Shown: positions 10,441 through 23,717, counted from the stretch's first letter. The stretch is 64,000 nt of DNA from Microbacterium sp. VKM Ac-2870 (GCF_015350795.1 NZ_JADKSH010000001.1:558461-622460), one strand, 5' to 3'. A program made the numbers and translations. The notes: a model not told the origin generated them from the sequence alone.

Positions 10441-10454
10441 CCGGCACGTGCACG

Positions 10455-10530
10455 TTCGACTCGATTCCGCGACACTCGCTCAACGACCGGAGGGTCTCCC
10501 CCGGTCGTTGAGCAAGCGAAGCGAGTCGAA
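10455..10530. repeat. Interrupted palindrome downstream of tpiA
   Basis: A 13-bp perfect inner stem (GCTCAACGACCGG at 10478-10490 with CCGGTCGTTGAGC at 10501-10513) and a 9-bp perfect outer stem (TTCGACTCG at 10455 with CGAGTCGAA ending 10530) enclose a 10-base loop. The right arm, GAGCAAGCGAAGCGAGTCGAA, is of a type I recall as scattered in intergenic regions of many high-GC actinobacteria. It follows the tpiA stop directly and probably acts as its terminator. Confidence 0.75.
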
Positions 10531-10540
10531 AGCGCGGGCG

Positions 10541-11323
10541 TCAGACGCCGACGTGCTTCTGGTAGCGGATGATCGCCGCGAACTCGTCGGCGACGAGACT
10601 CGCTCCCCCGACCAGCGCGCCGTCAACGTCCGGCTCCCGCAGGAAGCTCGCGACGTTGCCCGACTTGACCGAGCCGCCGTACAGCACGCGCGTGCGCGCC
10701 GCCGCATCGGCACCGAGTTTGTCGGCGATGACCTCACGCAGCGCGACGCACACTTCCTGCGCCTGCTCCGGAGACGCCACCTGACCGGTGCCGATCGCCC
10801 ACACCGGTTCGTAGGCCACGACGATGTCCGCATCGGCGGGCACACCCTCCAGGGCGGCCTGCAGCTGCGCCACCGCGACGGCGGTGGGTCCCGACGCCTC
10901 GCGCTGCTCCAGCGTCTCGCCGACGCAGATCACAGGAACCAGCTCGTGCTTCAGTGCCGCTTGCACCTTGGCGGCGACGATCTCGTCGCTCTCGTGGTGG
11001 TACTCACGACGTTCCGAGTGTCCGATGAGGACGTATCGGCAGGCCAGCTTGGCCAGGAAGGCCCCGGAGATCTCACCGGTGTAGGCGCCCGAGTCGTGCG
11101 TCGACAGGTCCTGCGCGCCGAGCGCGAAGGGGATCTTGTCGGCGTCGAGCAGCGTCTGGACCGTGCGCAGGTCGGTGAAGGGCGGGAAGACCGCCACCTC
11201 CACCGAACCGGCCTCGTGGCCGGCATCCTTCAACGTCCAGTGCAGCTTCTGCACGAACGCGACCGCCTGCAGGTGGTCGAGGTTCATCTTCCAGTTGCCG
11301 GCGATGAGCGGGGTGCGCGCCAT
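10541..11323 (-). CDS. tpiA: Triosephosphate isomerase
   Basis: Interconverts dihydroxyacetone phosphate and glyceraldehyde 3-phosphate. It has 260 residues. The N-terminal GNWKMN holds the catalytic Lys12, IGHSERR holds the catalytic His, and [10 protein letters not shown] holds the catalytic Glu in the family signature; loop Gly residues in LYGGSVK bind phosphate. I chose the ATG at 11323, which overlaps the pgk stop (TGATG) and follows GGGAGAGC, over an in-frame ATG four codons upstream. Confidence 0.97.
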   Translation of the reverse strand: MARTPLIAGNWKMNLDHLQAVAFVQKLHWTLKDAGHEAGSVEVAVFPPFTDLRTVQTLLDADKIPFALGAQDLSTHDSGAYTGEISGAFLAKLACRYVLIGHSERREYHHESDEIVAAKVQAALKHELVPVICVGETLEQREASGPTAVAVAQLQAALEGVPADADIVVAYEPVWAIGTGQVASPEQAQEVCVALREVIADKLGADAAARTRVLYGGSVKSGNVASFLREPDVDGALVGGASLVADEFAAIIRYQKHVGV

Positions 11324-12540
11324 CAGCTCTCCCATCCGAGAATTTCCAGCCCGGGGAGCTTCTTGCCCTCCAGGAACTCCAGGCTCGCTCCACCGCCGGT
11401 GGAGATGTGGCCGAACTGATCATCGGTGAAGCCGAGCTGACGCACGGCCGCAGCCGAGTCACCGCCGCCCACGACCGACAGACCGTCCACCTCGGTGAGA
11501 GCCTTCGCCACCGCTTTGGTGCCCGCGGCGAACGCCGGCATCTCGAACACGCCCATCGGGCCGTTCCAGAACACGGTCTTGGCCCCTCGGATCGCCGCGG
11601 CGAAGATCTCCGCCGTCTGCGGACCGATGTCCAGGCCCATGCCGTCGGCACCGTAGGGGGTGTCTTCCAGCGCGTCCGCCGCGGCGACGACGTGGTCGGC
11701 GTCGGCAGCGAACCCGGATGCCATGACGGCATCCACCGGCAGGATCAGCTCGACGCCGCGGGCTGCGGCATCGGTGATGTACCCCTTGACCGTCTCGATC
11801 TGATCGGCCTCGAGCAGGCTCTTGCCGACCGGGTGACCCTGGGCGGCGAGGAACGTGAACAGCATCCCTCCGCCGACGAGGATCTTGTCGGCGCGCGGCA
11901 ACAGGTGAGCGATGACGCCCAGCTTGTCGCTGACCTTCGATCCGCCCAGCACGACCGCGTACGGACGCTCCGGGGTCTCGGTCAGGCGGTCGAGGACGTC
12001 GACCTCCTTCTCGATCAGGTAGCCGGCGGCCGAAGGCAACAGCTCGGCGAGGTCGTACACCGAGGCCTGCTTGCGGTGGACGACGCCGAACCCGTCGGAG
12101 ACGAGGGCGTCGCCCAGGGCAGCCAGTTCCTCGGCGAAGGCCCGGCGCTGCGCGTCATCTTTCGCCGTCTCGCCGGGGTTGAACCGGAGGTTCTCGATGA
12201 CCGTGACGTCGCCGTCTTCGAGGGCGGCGACCGCCTCCTGGGCTGAGGTGCCCACCGTGTCACGCGCGAACACGACCGGCTTGCCGAGCAGCTCGGACAG
12301 GCGCTGGGCGACGGGCTCGAGGCTGTACTTCGGGTCGGGGGCCCCGTCGGGGCGCCCGAGGTGGGAGCACGCGATGACGCGTGCGCCCTGGTTGATGAGC
12401 TCGTTGAGGGTCGGAAGAGCTGCCCGGATACGGCCATCGTCCGTGATGACGCCGTCCTTTAGGGGGACGTTGAAGTCAACACGGACGATGACACGCTTAC
12501 CGGCCAGCGACCCCAGAGATGCGAGGGTGCGCAAAGCCAT
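11323..12540 (-). CDS. pgk: Phosphoglycerate kinase
   Basis: Makes ATP from 1,3-bisphosphoglycerate in glycolysis. It has 405 residues, full length. Visible motifs are [11 protein letters not shown] (about residues 20-30, substrate binding), CSHLGRPDG (about 58-66), FGVVHR, and the nucleotide-binding C-terminal segment with GGGDSAAAV. It lies between gap and tpiA in one minus-strand unit with a 9-base gap to gap; GAGG precedes the ATG. Confidence 0.97.
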   Translation of the reverse strand: MALRTLASLGSLAGKRVIVRVDFNVPLKDGVITDDGRIRAALPTLNELINQGARVIACSHLGRPDGAPDPKYSLEPVAQRLSELLGKPVVFARDTVGTSAQEAVAALEDGDVTVIENLRFNPGETAKDDAQRRAFAEELAALGDALVSDGFGVVHRKQASVYDLAELLPSAAGYLIEKEVDVLDRLTETPERPYAVVLGGSKVSDKLGVIAHLLPRADKILVGGGMLFTFLAAQGHPVGKSLLEADQIETVKGYITDAAARGVELILPVDAVMASGFAADADHVVAAADALEDTPYGADGMGLDIGPQTAEIFAAAIRGAKTVFWNGPMGVFEMPAFAAGTKAVAKALTEVDGLSVVGGGDSAAAVRQLGFTDDQFGHISTGGGASLEFLEGKKLPGLEILGWES

Positions 12541-12549
12541 GGTGAAACC

Positions 12550-13578
<1,029 letters not shown>

Positions 13579-13638
13579 TCACGACGACGACGGCGTTTCG
13601 CCGCGCCCAGTCGCGAACTCTGTGTGTGAAGGAAAAAG

Positions 13639-13680
13639 GATGCCGGGTCACCTCCCGTCGCCGGGAGGGACCCGGCATCC
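13639..13680 (-). terminator. Intrinsic terminator of sodA
   Basis: A near-perfect hairpin (GGATGCCGGGTC-A-CCTCCCG against CGGGAGG-GACCCGGCATCC, loop of four) is followed on the minus strand by CCTTTTTCC, a rare true T-tract for this GC-rich region. It lies 20 bases after the sodA stop and upstream of gap. Confidence 0.9.
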
Positions 13681-13699
13681 TCACCTGGTCTTGAGACTA

Positions 13700-14329
13700 C
13701 TACTTGAGCAGTCCCGTCGTCTTCTCGCGCGCCGTCGAAAAGCGCTCGGCGACGTTGCCCCAGTTGGCGATGTTCCAGACGGCCTTGACGTAGTCGGCCT
13801 TGACATTGAGGTAGTCGAGGTAGAACGCGTGCTCCCACATGTCCAGCTGGAAGATCGGGACGGTGCCCTGTGCCGTGTTGGACTGCTGGTCGAAGAGCTG
13901 CTGGATGATCAGCTGCTCACCGATCGGGTCCCAGCTGAGCACGGCCCAACCCGAACCTTGGATGCCGGTCGCAGCCGCCGTGAAGTGCGCCTGGAACTTG
14001 TCGAAACCGCCGAAGAACTCGTCGATCGCGGCCTTCAGTTCACCCTCGGGCTGGCCGCCGCCGCCGTCGGTGGCGGGTGCGAGGTTGGTCCAGAAGATCG
14101 AGTGGTTGACGTGACCGCCGAGGTTGAACGCAAGGTCCTTCTCGAGCTTGTTCACGTTTGCGAGGTTGCCGGTCTCACGGGCCTCGGCGAGCTGCTCGAG
14201 AGCGGTGTTGGCACCCGTCACGTAGGCCTGGTGGTGCTTGTCGTGGTGGAGCTGCATGATCTTGCCGCTGATGTGCGGTTCGAGAGCCGAGAAATCGTAG
14301 GGGAGTTCGGGCAGCGTGTAGATCGCCAT
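13700..14329 (-). CDS. sodA: Superoxide dismutase (Mn/Fe type)
   Basis: Converts superoxide to oxygen and peroxide. It has 209 residues with the four expected metal ligands: the first His in LHHDKHH (His28), the His in GGHVNHSIFW, and the Asp and His in DMWEHAFYLDY. The GSGWAVLSWDP region is conserved. I chose ATG 14329 (MAIYTLPELPYDF), preceded by GGAAGAAGAG; the frame extends upstream without family similarity. Metal choice between Mn and Fe cannot be fixed from this view. It interrupts the common whiA-gap adjacency. Confidence 0.94.
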   Translation of the reverse strand: MAIYTLPELPYDFSALEPHISGKIMQLHHDKHHQAYVTGANTALEQLAEARETGNLANVNKLEKDLAFNLGGHVNHSIFWTNLAPATDGGGGQPEGELKAAIDEFFGGFDKFQAHFTAAATGIQGSGWAVLSWDPIGEQLIIQQLFDQQSNTAQGTVPIFQLDMWEHAFYLDYLNVKADYVKAVWNIANWGNVAERFSTAREKTTGLLK

Positions 14330-14384
14330 GTTCTCTTCTTCCTGTCGTCGGCGCCGCAACTGCGCTGCGGCGATGGACATTGCC

Positions 14385-14390
14385 ATCCTA
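14385..14390 (-). promoter_or_regulatory. Candidate -10 box of sodA
   Basis: TAGGAT on the minus strand gives a leader of about 49 bases before the sodA ATG. A short imperfect hairpin (14400-14422, CCCC/GGGG arms) immediately upstream may end the whiA transcript. Confidence 0.4.
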
Positions 14391-14451
14391 TTGAGATGCA
14401 ACACCCCGGCGAGGGGGTTGTTCCCTCTGAGAACGACATGTACCGATCGCG

Positions 14452-15429
14452 TCAGTCCTCGAGGCCTTCGGGCACGGCGGCGTCGGTGCCGGGGATGCCG
14501 TCTGTCACGGCCTTCTTGTCGGCCATGGCCAACAGACGCCGGATGCGGCCCGCGACGGCGTCCTTGGTCAGCGGTGGATCGGCGTGATGACCGAGTTCAT
14601 CCAGGCTGGCATCGCGATGCGAGAGCCGCAGCTCTCCCGCTTCGCGGAGGTGATCGGGCACGTCGTCGCCGAGGATCTCCAGGGCACGTTCCACGCGTGC
14701 GCATGCCGCGACGGCGGCCTGTGCGGAACGGCGGAGGTTGGCGTCGTCGAAGTTGACCAGACGGTTCACCCCGGCGCGTACTTCGCGGCGCTGGCGCATT
14801 TCCTCCCACGCCTGCGCCGTCTGGACGGCGCCCATCTCGGCGAGGGCGATGCGGATCGCCTCGCCGTCGCGCACCACGACGCGCGGCACGCCGCGCACTT
14901 CACGTGCCTTCGCGGCAATGCCGATGCGGTGCCCCGCTCCGACGAGAGCCATCGCCGCTTCGCCCGACGGGCACGAGATCTCTAGGGCGGCCGAGCGGCC
15001 CGGGTCGGACAGGGTGCCACTGGCCAGGAAAGCGCCACGCCACACGGCGGCCAAGTCGTGGCGAGCGCCGGTCGTGAGCTTGTTCGGCAATCCCCGCACG
15101 GGTCGACGTCGCGCGTCCAGAAGACCGGTCTGGCGAGCGAGGGTCTCGCCGCCTTCGATCACCCGCACGGCGAAGTGACCACCGGCGCGACCGCCGGATG
15201 CTTGCACGCGGTGCAGCTCGGGACGCACACCGTACAGCTCCATGATGTCCCGTGCCACGCGACGCGCCAGCGGATCGGTCTCCAGCTCCGCCTCTACCGC
15301 GACGCGACCGGCGATGGAGTGCAGGCCACCGGAGAAACGGAGGATCGCGGTGAGTTCGGCCACCCGTGCCGTGGGGCGAGGGTCGCGGACCGCGGCCAGC
15401 TCGGACTTCACGTCAACGGTCGGCGACAC
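14452..15429 (-). CDS. whiA: DNA-binding protein WhiA
   Basis: A sporulation/cell-division regulator conserved in Gram-positive bacteria; in Streptomyces it works with WhiB. It has 325 residues from GTG 15429 ([14 protein letters not shown]), preceded by AAGGATCGCC. The N-terminal half has the degenerate homing-endonuclease-like fold with RFSGGLH and [14 protein letters not shown]; the C-terminal half carries the helix-turn-helix with [12 protein letters not shown] and [15 protein letters not shown]. rapZ lies directly upstream; the yvcK gene that usually sits between them is absent. Confidence 0.95.
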   Translation of the reverse strand: MSPTVDVKSELAAVRDPRPTARVAELTAILRFSGGLHSIAGRVAVEAELETDPLARRVARDIMELYGVRPELHRVQASGGRAGGHFAVRVIEGGETLARQTGLLDARRRPVRGLPNKLTTGARHDLAAVWRGAFLASGTLSDPGRSAALEISCPSGEAAMALVGAGHRIGIAAKAREVRGVPRVVVRDGEAIRIALAEMGAVQTAQAWEEMRQRREVRAGVNRLVNFDDANLRRSAQAAVAACARVERALEILGDDVPDHLREAGELRLSHRDASLDELGHHADPPLTKDAVAGRIRRLLAMADKKAVTDGIPGTDAAVPEGLED

Positions 15430-15467
15430 GGCGATCCTTCGTTCGGGGGGCGGGACAACGATCCAGC

Positions 15468-16343
15468 CTACTCGCGACCGAGGTCGCGATGCTTCACCCG
15501 AACGGCCACACCCGGTACCTCCGCCAGCCGGTCGGCCAGTTCGAGCACCGTCACCACCGACCGGTGCTTGCCACCGGTGCACCCGACGGCGAGCACCGAG
15601 TGACGCTTGTTCTCGCGCTGGTAGCCCGCAAGCACAGGGTGGAGTGCGGCCGCGTACGCGTCGATGAACTCGATCGCCCCCTCTTGCGCGAGGACGTACT
15701 CGCGCACCGGCTCTTCCTCCCCCGTTCGCCCCTTGAGCTCGGGAATCCAGAACGGATTGGGCAGAAACCGCATGTCGGCGACGAGATCGACGTCGGTGGG
15801 CAGGCCGTACTTGAAACCGAAGCTCATCACCGTGATCGTGTGCCGAGCGGCGCCCTCCTCGCTGAAGAGGTCGACGACACGGTTCGCCAGCTGGTGGATG
15901 TTCATCGCGCTCGTGTCGATGATGACATCCGCGCCCTCGCGGATGACGCCCAGACGGTCGCGTTCGCGCTGAATACCGTCGAGGATCGTGCCGTCGCCCT
16001 GCAGAGGATGCGGCCGGCGCACCGACTCGAAACGGCGCACCAGGGCATCGTCGGCGGCATCGAGGAACAGTACGCGCAGGGGGCGTCCGGCGCGCAGCGC
16101 GCTGGTCACCGCCGGCAACGCGCGGAAGAGGTCACGGCCGCGCACGTCGACGACGGCGGCGAGCTTCGGAAGGGCCTCACCCGCCAGTTCGGTCAGTTCC
16201 AGCAAGGGGCCGAGCATCTGGGGCGGCAGGTTGTCGACCACATACCACCCGAGGTCTTCGAGAGCATTGGCAGCCGTCGTGCGGCCAGCTCCGGACATCC
16301 CGGTGACGATGAGCACCTCGCCGGCGGGCTGGTCGTCTGCCAT
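15468..16343 (-). CDS. rapZ: RapZ/YvcJ family nucleotide-binding protein
   Basis: A P-loop protein of 291 residues; E. coli RapZ is an RNA-binding adaptor, and the role in actinobacteria is not well defined. The nucleotide loop is [11 protein letters not shown] near residue 15, with Arg where the classical Walker lysine stands, as I recall for actinobacterial members. The family's DNLPP follows, and the C-terminal half holds SFGFKYGLP and the [10 protein letters not shown] motif. A good GGGAGGGCAC site precedes the ATG. It sits between uvrC and whiA, the conserved context of this family. Confidence 0.94.
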   Translation of the reverse strand: MADDQPAGEVLIVTGMSGAGRTTAANALEDLGWYVVDNLPPQMLGPLLELTELAGEALPKLAAVVDVRGRDLFRALPAVTSALRAGRPLRVLFLDAADDALVRRFESVRRPHPLQGDGTILDGIQRERDRLGVIREGADVIIDTSAMNIHQLANRVVDLFSEEGAARHTITVMSFGFKYGLPTDVDLVADMRFLPNPFWIPELKGRTGEEEPVREYVLAQEGAIEFIDAYAAALHPVLAGYQRENKRHSVLAVGCTGGKHRSVVTVLELADRLAEVPGVAVRVKHRDLGRE

Positions 16344-16388
16344 GTGCCCTCCCTGGACGGGTCGCGGGTCGATCGGGATGAGGACAGC

Positions 16389-18308
16389 CTATCGATTCGC
16401 CAGGCGCTGCTCGATCGCGGTGGCGAGCTTGGGACCGATGCCCGGGAGCGCAGTCATCTCGTCGGCGGTCGCTGCGCTGAGGGCGGTGACGGAGCCGAAA
16501 TGCCGCAACAGCGCCTTGATCCGCGCATCCCCCAGTCCCGGAACCTCGCTGAGCACGCTCGAGATATCGCGACGACGGCGCTTGCGTTGGTGCGTAATCG
16601 CGAATCGGTGCGCTTCGTCGCGCAGCCGCTGCAGCAGGTAGAGCGCCTCGGAGGTGCGCGGGAGGATCACCGGATACTCCTCACCGGGCAGCCAGATCTC
16701 TTCCAGCCGCTTCGCGATTCCGCAGAGCGCGATCTCTGTGTGACCGGCATCCTCGAGGGCGCGTGCCGCCGCGGCGACCTGAGGGGCGCCACCGTCGACG
16801 ACGAGCAGCTGCGGGCGGTAGGCGAACCGCGGTCGCTTGCGGTCGGTCACGACCGGAGCATCGGGATCGGAATCCGCCGTCACGGCGGCCTCAGCGGCGT
16901 CCGCGTCGGATGCCGCGTCGTCGCGGTCGACGTGGGCGAGCCGGCGGGTCAAGACCTGATAGAGCGAGTCGGTGTCATCCGTGGTCTCGGGAACGCCGAA
17001 CGAACGGTACTGATCCTTGCGCGGCAAGCCGTCTTCGAAGACCACCATCGACGCGACGACGTTGGTACCCGACAGATGCGAGACGTCGTAGCACTCGATG
17101 CGCAGCGGCGCCTCGTCCATCCCGAGGGCGATTCGAAGGTCCGTGAGCGCCTTGGTGCGGGCGGTGTAGTCGGAGGTACGGCGGGTCTTGTGGAGCAAGA
17201 GCGCCTGCTGCGCATTGAGGGTCGCAGTGCGCAGTAGGTCGGCCTTCCGACCTCGCTGGGCGACTTGAAGGGTGACGCTCTTGCCGCGGCGTTCCTGGAG
17301 CCACTGCTCCAGATCGGCGGCATCGTCGGGCAGCGTCGGAACGAGCACTTGACGGGGGATCTCCCCCGCGGCGGCCGCACCGTAGGTGCGCTGGATCACC
17401 TGATCGACGAGGTCGGCACCGGAGATGTCGAGTTCTTTGTCGATCGTCGTCGCCCGCACACCGCGCACGCGACCGCCGCGCACAACGAAGTGCTGCACGG
17501 CCGCCGACAGTTCGTCCTCGGCGATACCGAAGAGGTCGGCGTCGGTGTCTTCGGCGAGCACGAGCGAGCTGCGGCTGAGCACCGCGTCGATGGCTTGCAG
17601 TCGATCGCGGTACAGGGCCGCGGACTCGTAATCCATCGCCGCGGACGCTTCGCGCATGCGCTTGGTGAGGTCGCGGGCGAAACGCTGGTCTCCGCCGGCC
17701 ATGAAAGCGACGAAGTCGTCGACGATCGCGCGGTGCTCTTCGATGGTCACCTTCATCGAGCACGGACCGCCGCACCGCCCGATCTGGCCAGGGAAGCACG
17801 GCCGACCCGACGCCATCGCCTTCTTGTAAGACGCATCGGAGCAAGTGCGGATCGGGAACACCTTGATCATCAGATCGATGGTGTCGTGCACCGCCCACAC
17901 CTTGGGATAGGGCCCGAAGTAGCGGGCACCGGGAATGCGCCGGTTGCGGGTCACGATCACCCGCGGAGCCTCATCGGCCAGGGTGATCGCCATGTACGGA
18001 TACGACTTGTCGTCCTTGTATCGCACGTTGAATGGCGGCGAGAATTCCTGGATCCACATGTACTCCAGCTGCAGTGACTCCACATCGCTGCCAACGACGG
18101 TCCATTCGACGGATGCCGCGGTCAGCACCATCCGCCGAGTGCGTTCGTGCAGCGTGTGCAGCGGCGCGAAGTAATTCGACAGGCGCGCGCGAAGGTTCTT
18201 CGCTTTGCCCACGTAGAGCACACGACCGTCCGCATCACGGAAGCGGTACACGCCGGGCTGGGTCGGAATCTCACCCGGCCGCGGCTTGTACGGGAGCGCG
18301 TCGGCCAT
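16389..18308 (-). CDS. uvrC: UvrABC excinuclease subunit C
   Basis: Makes the two incisions in nucleotide excision repair. It has 639 residues. The N-terminal GIY-YIG nuclease shows [22 protein letters not shown] from about residue 15, a UVR motif near residues 205-240 binds UvrB, the RNase H-like endonuclease domain includes the VVDGGAPQV segment, and a helix-hairpin-helix pair closes the protein ([22 protein letters not shown]). The ATG at 18308 overlaps the end of uvrA by proximity (one base after its stop), so the two genes form one unit. Confidence 0.96.
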   Translation of the reverse strand: MADALPYKPRPGEIPTQPGVYRFRDADGRVLYVGKAKNLRARLSNYFAPLHTLHERTRRMVLTAASVEWTVVGSDVESLQLEYMWIQEFSPPFNVRYKDDKSYPYMAITLADEAPRVIVTRNRRIPGARYFGPYPKVWAVHDTIDLMIKVFPIRTCSDASYKKAMASGRPCFPGQIGRCGGPCSMKVTIEEHRAIVDDFVAFMAGGDQRFARDLTKRMREASAAMDYESAALYRDRLQAIDAVLSRSSLVLAEDTDADLFGIAEDELSAAVQHFVVRGGRVRGVRATTIDKELDISGADLVDQVIQRTYGAAAAGEIPRQVLVPTLPDDAADLEQWLQERRGKSVTLQVAQRGRKADLLRTATLNAQQALLLHKTRRTSDYTARTKALTDLRIALGMDEAPLRIECYDVSHLSGTNVVASMVVFEDGLPRKDQYRSFGVPETTDDTDSLYQVLTRRLAHVDRDDAASDADAAEAAVTADSDPDAPVVTDRKRPRFAYRPQLLVVDGGAPQVAAAARALEDAGHTEIALCGIAKRLEEIWLPGEEYPVILPRTSEALYLLQRLRDEAHRFAITHQRKRRRRDISSVLSEVPGLGDARIKALLRHFGSVTALSAATADEMTALPGIGPKLATAIEQRLANR

Positions 18309-18309
18309 C

Positions 18310-21228
<2,919 letters not shown>

Positions 21229-21234
21229 CGCACA

Positions 21235-21240
21235 AGTCTA
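21235..21240 (-). promoter_or_regulatory. -10 box, leaderless uvrA
   Basis: TAGACT on the minus strand with six bases to the GTG places the expected transcription start on the start codon. Confidence 0.6.
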
Positions 21241-21297
21241 GGTGTGGCCTCAGACACCGGATCCGACGTGCGCTCTCGGCGTAGCGCGAGGCGCCGA

Positions 21298-21735
21298 TCA
21301 GTCCGCGCGTCGACCAGCGAACGGCGCCAGCGCATCGCGAAGCCCGGCGAGCTCGGCGGCATCCATCCCCACGCGCGCCATGATCTGTTCGGGCACGGGC
21401 AGCGCCAATGTTCGCAGCGCCCGACCGTCGGCTGTCAGGGCGATCTCGAGCACCCGTTCATCGTCGGCCCGTCGGCCGCGCGAGACGCGGCCCTGCGACT
21501 CCAGGCGTTTGACCAGCGGGGACAGGGTGGCCGGCTCCATCGCCAGCTCTTCGGCCAGATCACCCAGCGACCGCGGCGACTGCTCCCAGAGTGCGAGCAT
21601 CACGAGGTACTGCGGATGCGTGAGTCCAAGCGGCTCGAGCACCGGCCGGTAGATGGAGACCACATTGCGCGCCGCCGTCACCAGCGCGAAGCACAGCTGA
21701 TTCTCGAGCTTCAACAGATCGTCGCGGGCATCCAC
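21298..21735 (-). CDS. MarR/OhrR-like redox-sensing transcriptional regulator
   Basis: A 145-residue winged-helix repressor. The N-terminus ENQLCFAL places a cysteine at residue 15, the position of the peroxide-sensing Cys in OhrR proteins, and the LGLTHPQYLVMLALWE and LSPLVKRLE helices fit OhrR well. The wing contains RADDERVLEI. The start is GTG at 21735, leaderless by its TAGGAT box. It faces a zinc-ribbon gene across 33 bases that hold a perfect ATTAGT/ACTAAT palindrome. No ohr peroxidase gene is adjacent, which is unusual. The ligand is inferred from Cys15, not shown. Confidence 0.88.
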   Translation of the reverse strand: MDARDDLLKLENQLCFALVTAARNVVSIYRPVLEPLGLTHPQYLVMLALWEQSPRSLGDLAEELAMEPATLSPLVKRLESQGRVSRGRRADDERVLEIALTADGRALRTLALPVPEQIMARVGMDAAELAGLRDALAPFAGRRAD

Positions 21736-21741
21736 CCTGCC

Positions 21742-21747
21742 ATCCTA
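21742..21747 (-). promoter_or_regulatory. -10 box, leaderless MarR/OhrR-like gene
   Basis: TAGGAT on the minus strand ends six bases before the GTG at 21735. It lies next to the palindromic operator, so the regulator probably represses itself. Confidence 0.6.
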
Positions 21748-21752
21748 GACCA

Positions 21753-21770
21753 ATTAGTTAGTACACTAAT
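21753..21770. promoter_or_regulatory. Probable MarR-family operator
   Basis: ATTAGT-TAGTAC-ACTAAT is a perfect 6-bp inverted repeat with a six-base spacer, the size and AT-richness expected of MarR-family operators and conspicuous in this GC-rich DNA. It covers the -10 box of the divergent zinc-ribbon gene (TACACT, 21762-21767) and abuts that of the regulator, so one bound dimer would block both. Confidence 0.75.
21762..21767 (+). promoter_or_regulatory. -10 box, leaderless zinc-ribbon gene
   Basis: TACACT on the plus strand ends seven bases before the ATG at 21775 and lies inside the MarR-type palindrome. Confidence 0.55.
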
Positions 21771-21774
21771 GGTC

Positions 21775-22011
21775 ATGACACGAAAAGAACCGGAACGCCC
21801 ACCGCTCCGCGAGCGGGTGCGCGAGGCGGGAGGCTGGTACACCTACCTCAACACGCGACTGATCCGGTTCGCCGGTCCGGCATCGGTCGGCCCCTACGAC
21901 GTCGAACCCGAGCCCGAGCGCGCCGAGCGCGCCTGCCCGCTGTGCGGCGCCGCCATGTCGGCGCACACGTTCGACCGCAGCGGCCCGAAGCCGCTCATGC
22001 ACTGCCCCTGA
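21775..22011 (+). CDS. Small zinc-ribbon-like protein
   Basis: A 78-residue protein. Residues 1-50 are charged and Pro/Arg-rich with one aromatic patch (GGWYTYLNTRLIRF). The C-terminus has CPLC at 54-57 and HC at 76-77, a possible zinc site. The ATG at 21775 fits a leaderless start; an in-frame ATG at 21769 lies inside the operator. No function is known to me. Its promoter lies under the OhrR-like operator, so it may be the regulator's main target. An alternative view is that it is only a divergent bystander. Confidence 0.75.
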   Translation: MTRKEPERPPLRERVREAGGWYTYLNTRLIRFAGPASVGPYDVEPEPERAERACPLCGAAMSAHTFDRSGPKPLMHCP

Positions 22012-22034
22012 GAGAGCCCTGCCCCGGAGAGATC

Positions 22035-23645
22035 TCAGCGGTCGGATGCCGGCGGGGTCGCGTTCTGGTCGCGACGACGCTGCAGGGCCCACTCGACCTC
22101 ATCGGGATCGCTGTGCGGCACGATCACTCCATCGCGCATGATCTGGTGGCGCTCGTCGCCCTTTCCGACGATCGCGAGGAGGTCGCCTTCCCCCGCCAGC
22201 TCGACGGCCTTGTGGATCGCTTCGGCACGTCCGCCCACATCGAACACCTCCGCGCGCGATCCGCGGGTTCCGCGCACCACGGCGCGGCGAATCGTCGCGG
22301 GATCCTCGTCGGCCGGGTTGTCGTCGGTCACGATGACGATGTCCGACGCCATCGCGGCGAAGCGTCCCATGAGCGGACGCTTGTGGACGTCGCGGTTTCC
22401 GTTGGAGCCGATCACCGTGATGATCCGCCCCGGCGTCAGCGGACGCAGCGCGCACAGCAGGGCGTTGATGGCCTCCGGCTTGTGCCCGGCGTCGATGACC
22501 ACCTGGAACTCGGCATCCACGGGCACGAACTGCACCCGGCCCTCGACGCCCGTGAACGCGGCGATGCCCTCGACTGAAGCGTCCAACGGGTGACCGACCA
22601 GATCGAGCGCGGCGACGGCGGCGAGGATGTTGCTGACGTTGAACTCGCCGACGATCGGTGTCGTGAAACGCGCGGTCTGACCGTCAGGTCCGACGACGGT
22701 GAACGAGGATCCCTTGAGACCGAGCTCGATGTCGACGGCACGCCAGTCGGCCGGGCGCCCCGTCACCGAGAACGACTGGGTCTGCAGCTCGGGGTCGGCG
22801 TGCAGACGACGCCCCGCGCCGTCGTCGATGTTGACGAGGCCGATGCCCGACATCGTGCTCGTCAACAGCTCGCGCTTGGCGAGGAAGTAGGCCTCCTGCG
22901 TGCCGTGGAAGTCGCGGTGATCGTGCCCCAGGTTGAGGAACACACCGACGTCGAAGCGGAGGCCGTCGACGCGATTCATCGTGATCGCGTGACTGGACAC
23001 CTCTGAGGAGACGACCTCGACGCCGCGTTCGCGCATGAGGGCGAGGAGGGCGTGCATCTGCGGCGCCTCGGGCGTGGTGAGGGTCGACGGCACAGCGACA
23101 CCGTCGATGCGCGTGCCCATCGAGCCGATGACGCCGCTGCGGATCGACCGCCGGGCGGCGTCGACCAGGTACGTCGTCGACGTCTTGCCCTGCGTGCCCG
23201 TGATGCCGATGGTCTTGAGGGACTCGGCGGGCCGGCCGTAGAACCATGCCGCGAGCGATCCGAGGAAGCGACGAGGGTGCTGGTCGACGACGATGCGCGG
23301 CAGCGAGGCGACGTCGGATGCCCCGTCGATGAGAGCGGCGCCGGCTTCATCCGTGAGCACCGCGGCCGCCCCCGCAGCCACGGCGGCCACGACGAAATTC
23401 GCACCGTGCGTGCGTGCGCCGGGCTGGGCGAAGAACAGGTCGCCGGGTTGGGTCATCGCTGTGCTGAGCGCGATGCCGGTCACGCTCGTCGAACCGTGCA
23501 CGCGGGCACCGGGGATATGCGCCGCGATCTCCTCGAGGGTGCGGGGGGTCACGAGGCGGGGACGATTGCCCGCCTCGACGGCGGCAGCGGACTCTCCCGC
23601 CGCGGCATCCGACTCATCCGACACGGCAAAATCCTCGATACTCAC
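22035..23645 (-). CDS. murE: MurE-family UDP-MurNAc-peptide ligase
   Basis: An ATP-dependent Mur ligase of 536 residues that would add the third amino acid of the peptidoglycan stem. Domains in order are the MurE N-domain (TGIALSTAMTQPGDLFFA), the ATP-binding centre and the C-domain with RPLMG. Motifs differ from textbook MurE: the P-loop is GTQGKTSTT instead of GTNGKTTT, and DDNPADEDP replaces the DNPR that selects diaminopimelate. DNPA resembles lysine-type enzymes and fits the B-type walls of Microbacteriaceae. The EVSSHA and AKRELL (carbamylated Lys) motifs are kept. It is outside the division cluster, so it may be a paralog. Start GTG, leaderless. Confidence 0.85.
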   Translation of the reverse strand: MSIEDFAVSDESDAAAGESAAAVEAGNRPRLVTPRTLEEIAAHIPGARVHGSTSVTGIALSTAMTQPGDLFFAQPGARTHGANFVVAAVAAGAAAVLTDEAGAALIDGASDVASLPRIVVDQHPRRFLGSLAAWFYGRPAESLKTIGITGTQGKTSTTYLVDAARRSIRSGVIGSMGTRIDGVAVPSTLTTPEAPQMHALLALMRERGVEVVSSEVSSHAITMNRVDGLRFDVGVFLNLGHDHRDFHGTQEAYFLAKRELLTSTMSGIGLVNIDDGAGRRLHADPELQTQSFSVTGRPADWRAVDIELGLKGSSFTVVGPDGQTARFTTPIVGEFNVSNILAAVAALDLVGHPLDASVEGIAAFTGVEGRVQFVPVDAEFQVVIDAGHKPEAINALLCALRPLTPGRIITVIGSNGNRDVHKRPLMGRFAAMASDIVIVTDDNPADEDPATIRRAVVRGTRGSRAEVFDVGGRAEAIHKAVELAGEGDLLAIVGKGDERHQIMRDGVIVPHSDPDEVEWALQRRRDQNATPPASDR

Positions 23646-23651
23646 CCGGCG

Positions 23652-23657
23652 ACGATA
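23652..23657 (-). promoter_or_regulatory. -10 box, leaderless murE
   Basis: TATCGT on the minus strand ends six bases before the GTG at 23645; no ribosome site is visible. Confidence 0.5.
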
Positions 23658-23717
23658 GCAAATCCGACGCGGCGCGCCCGTCGCCCGCGCCGTTCATACG
23701 CCGGGCCGACGGCCGGT

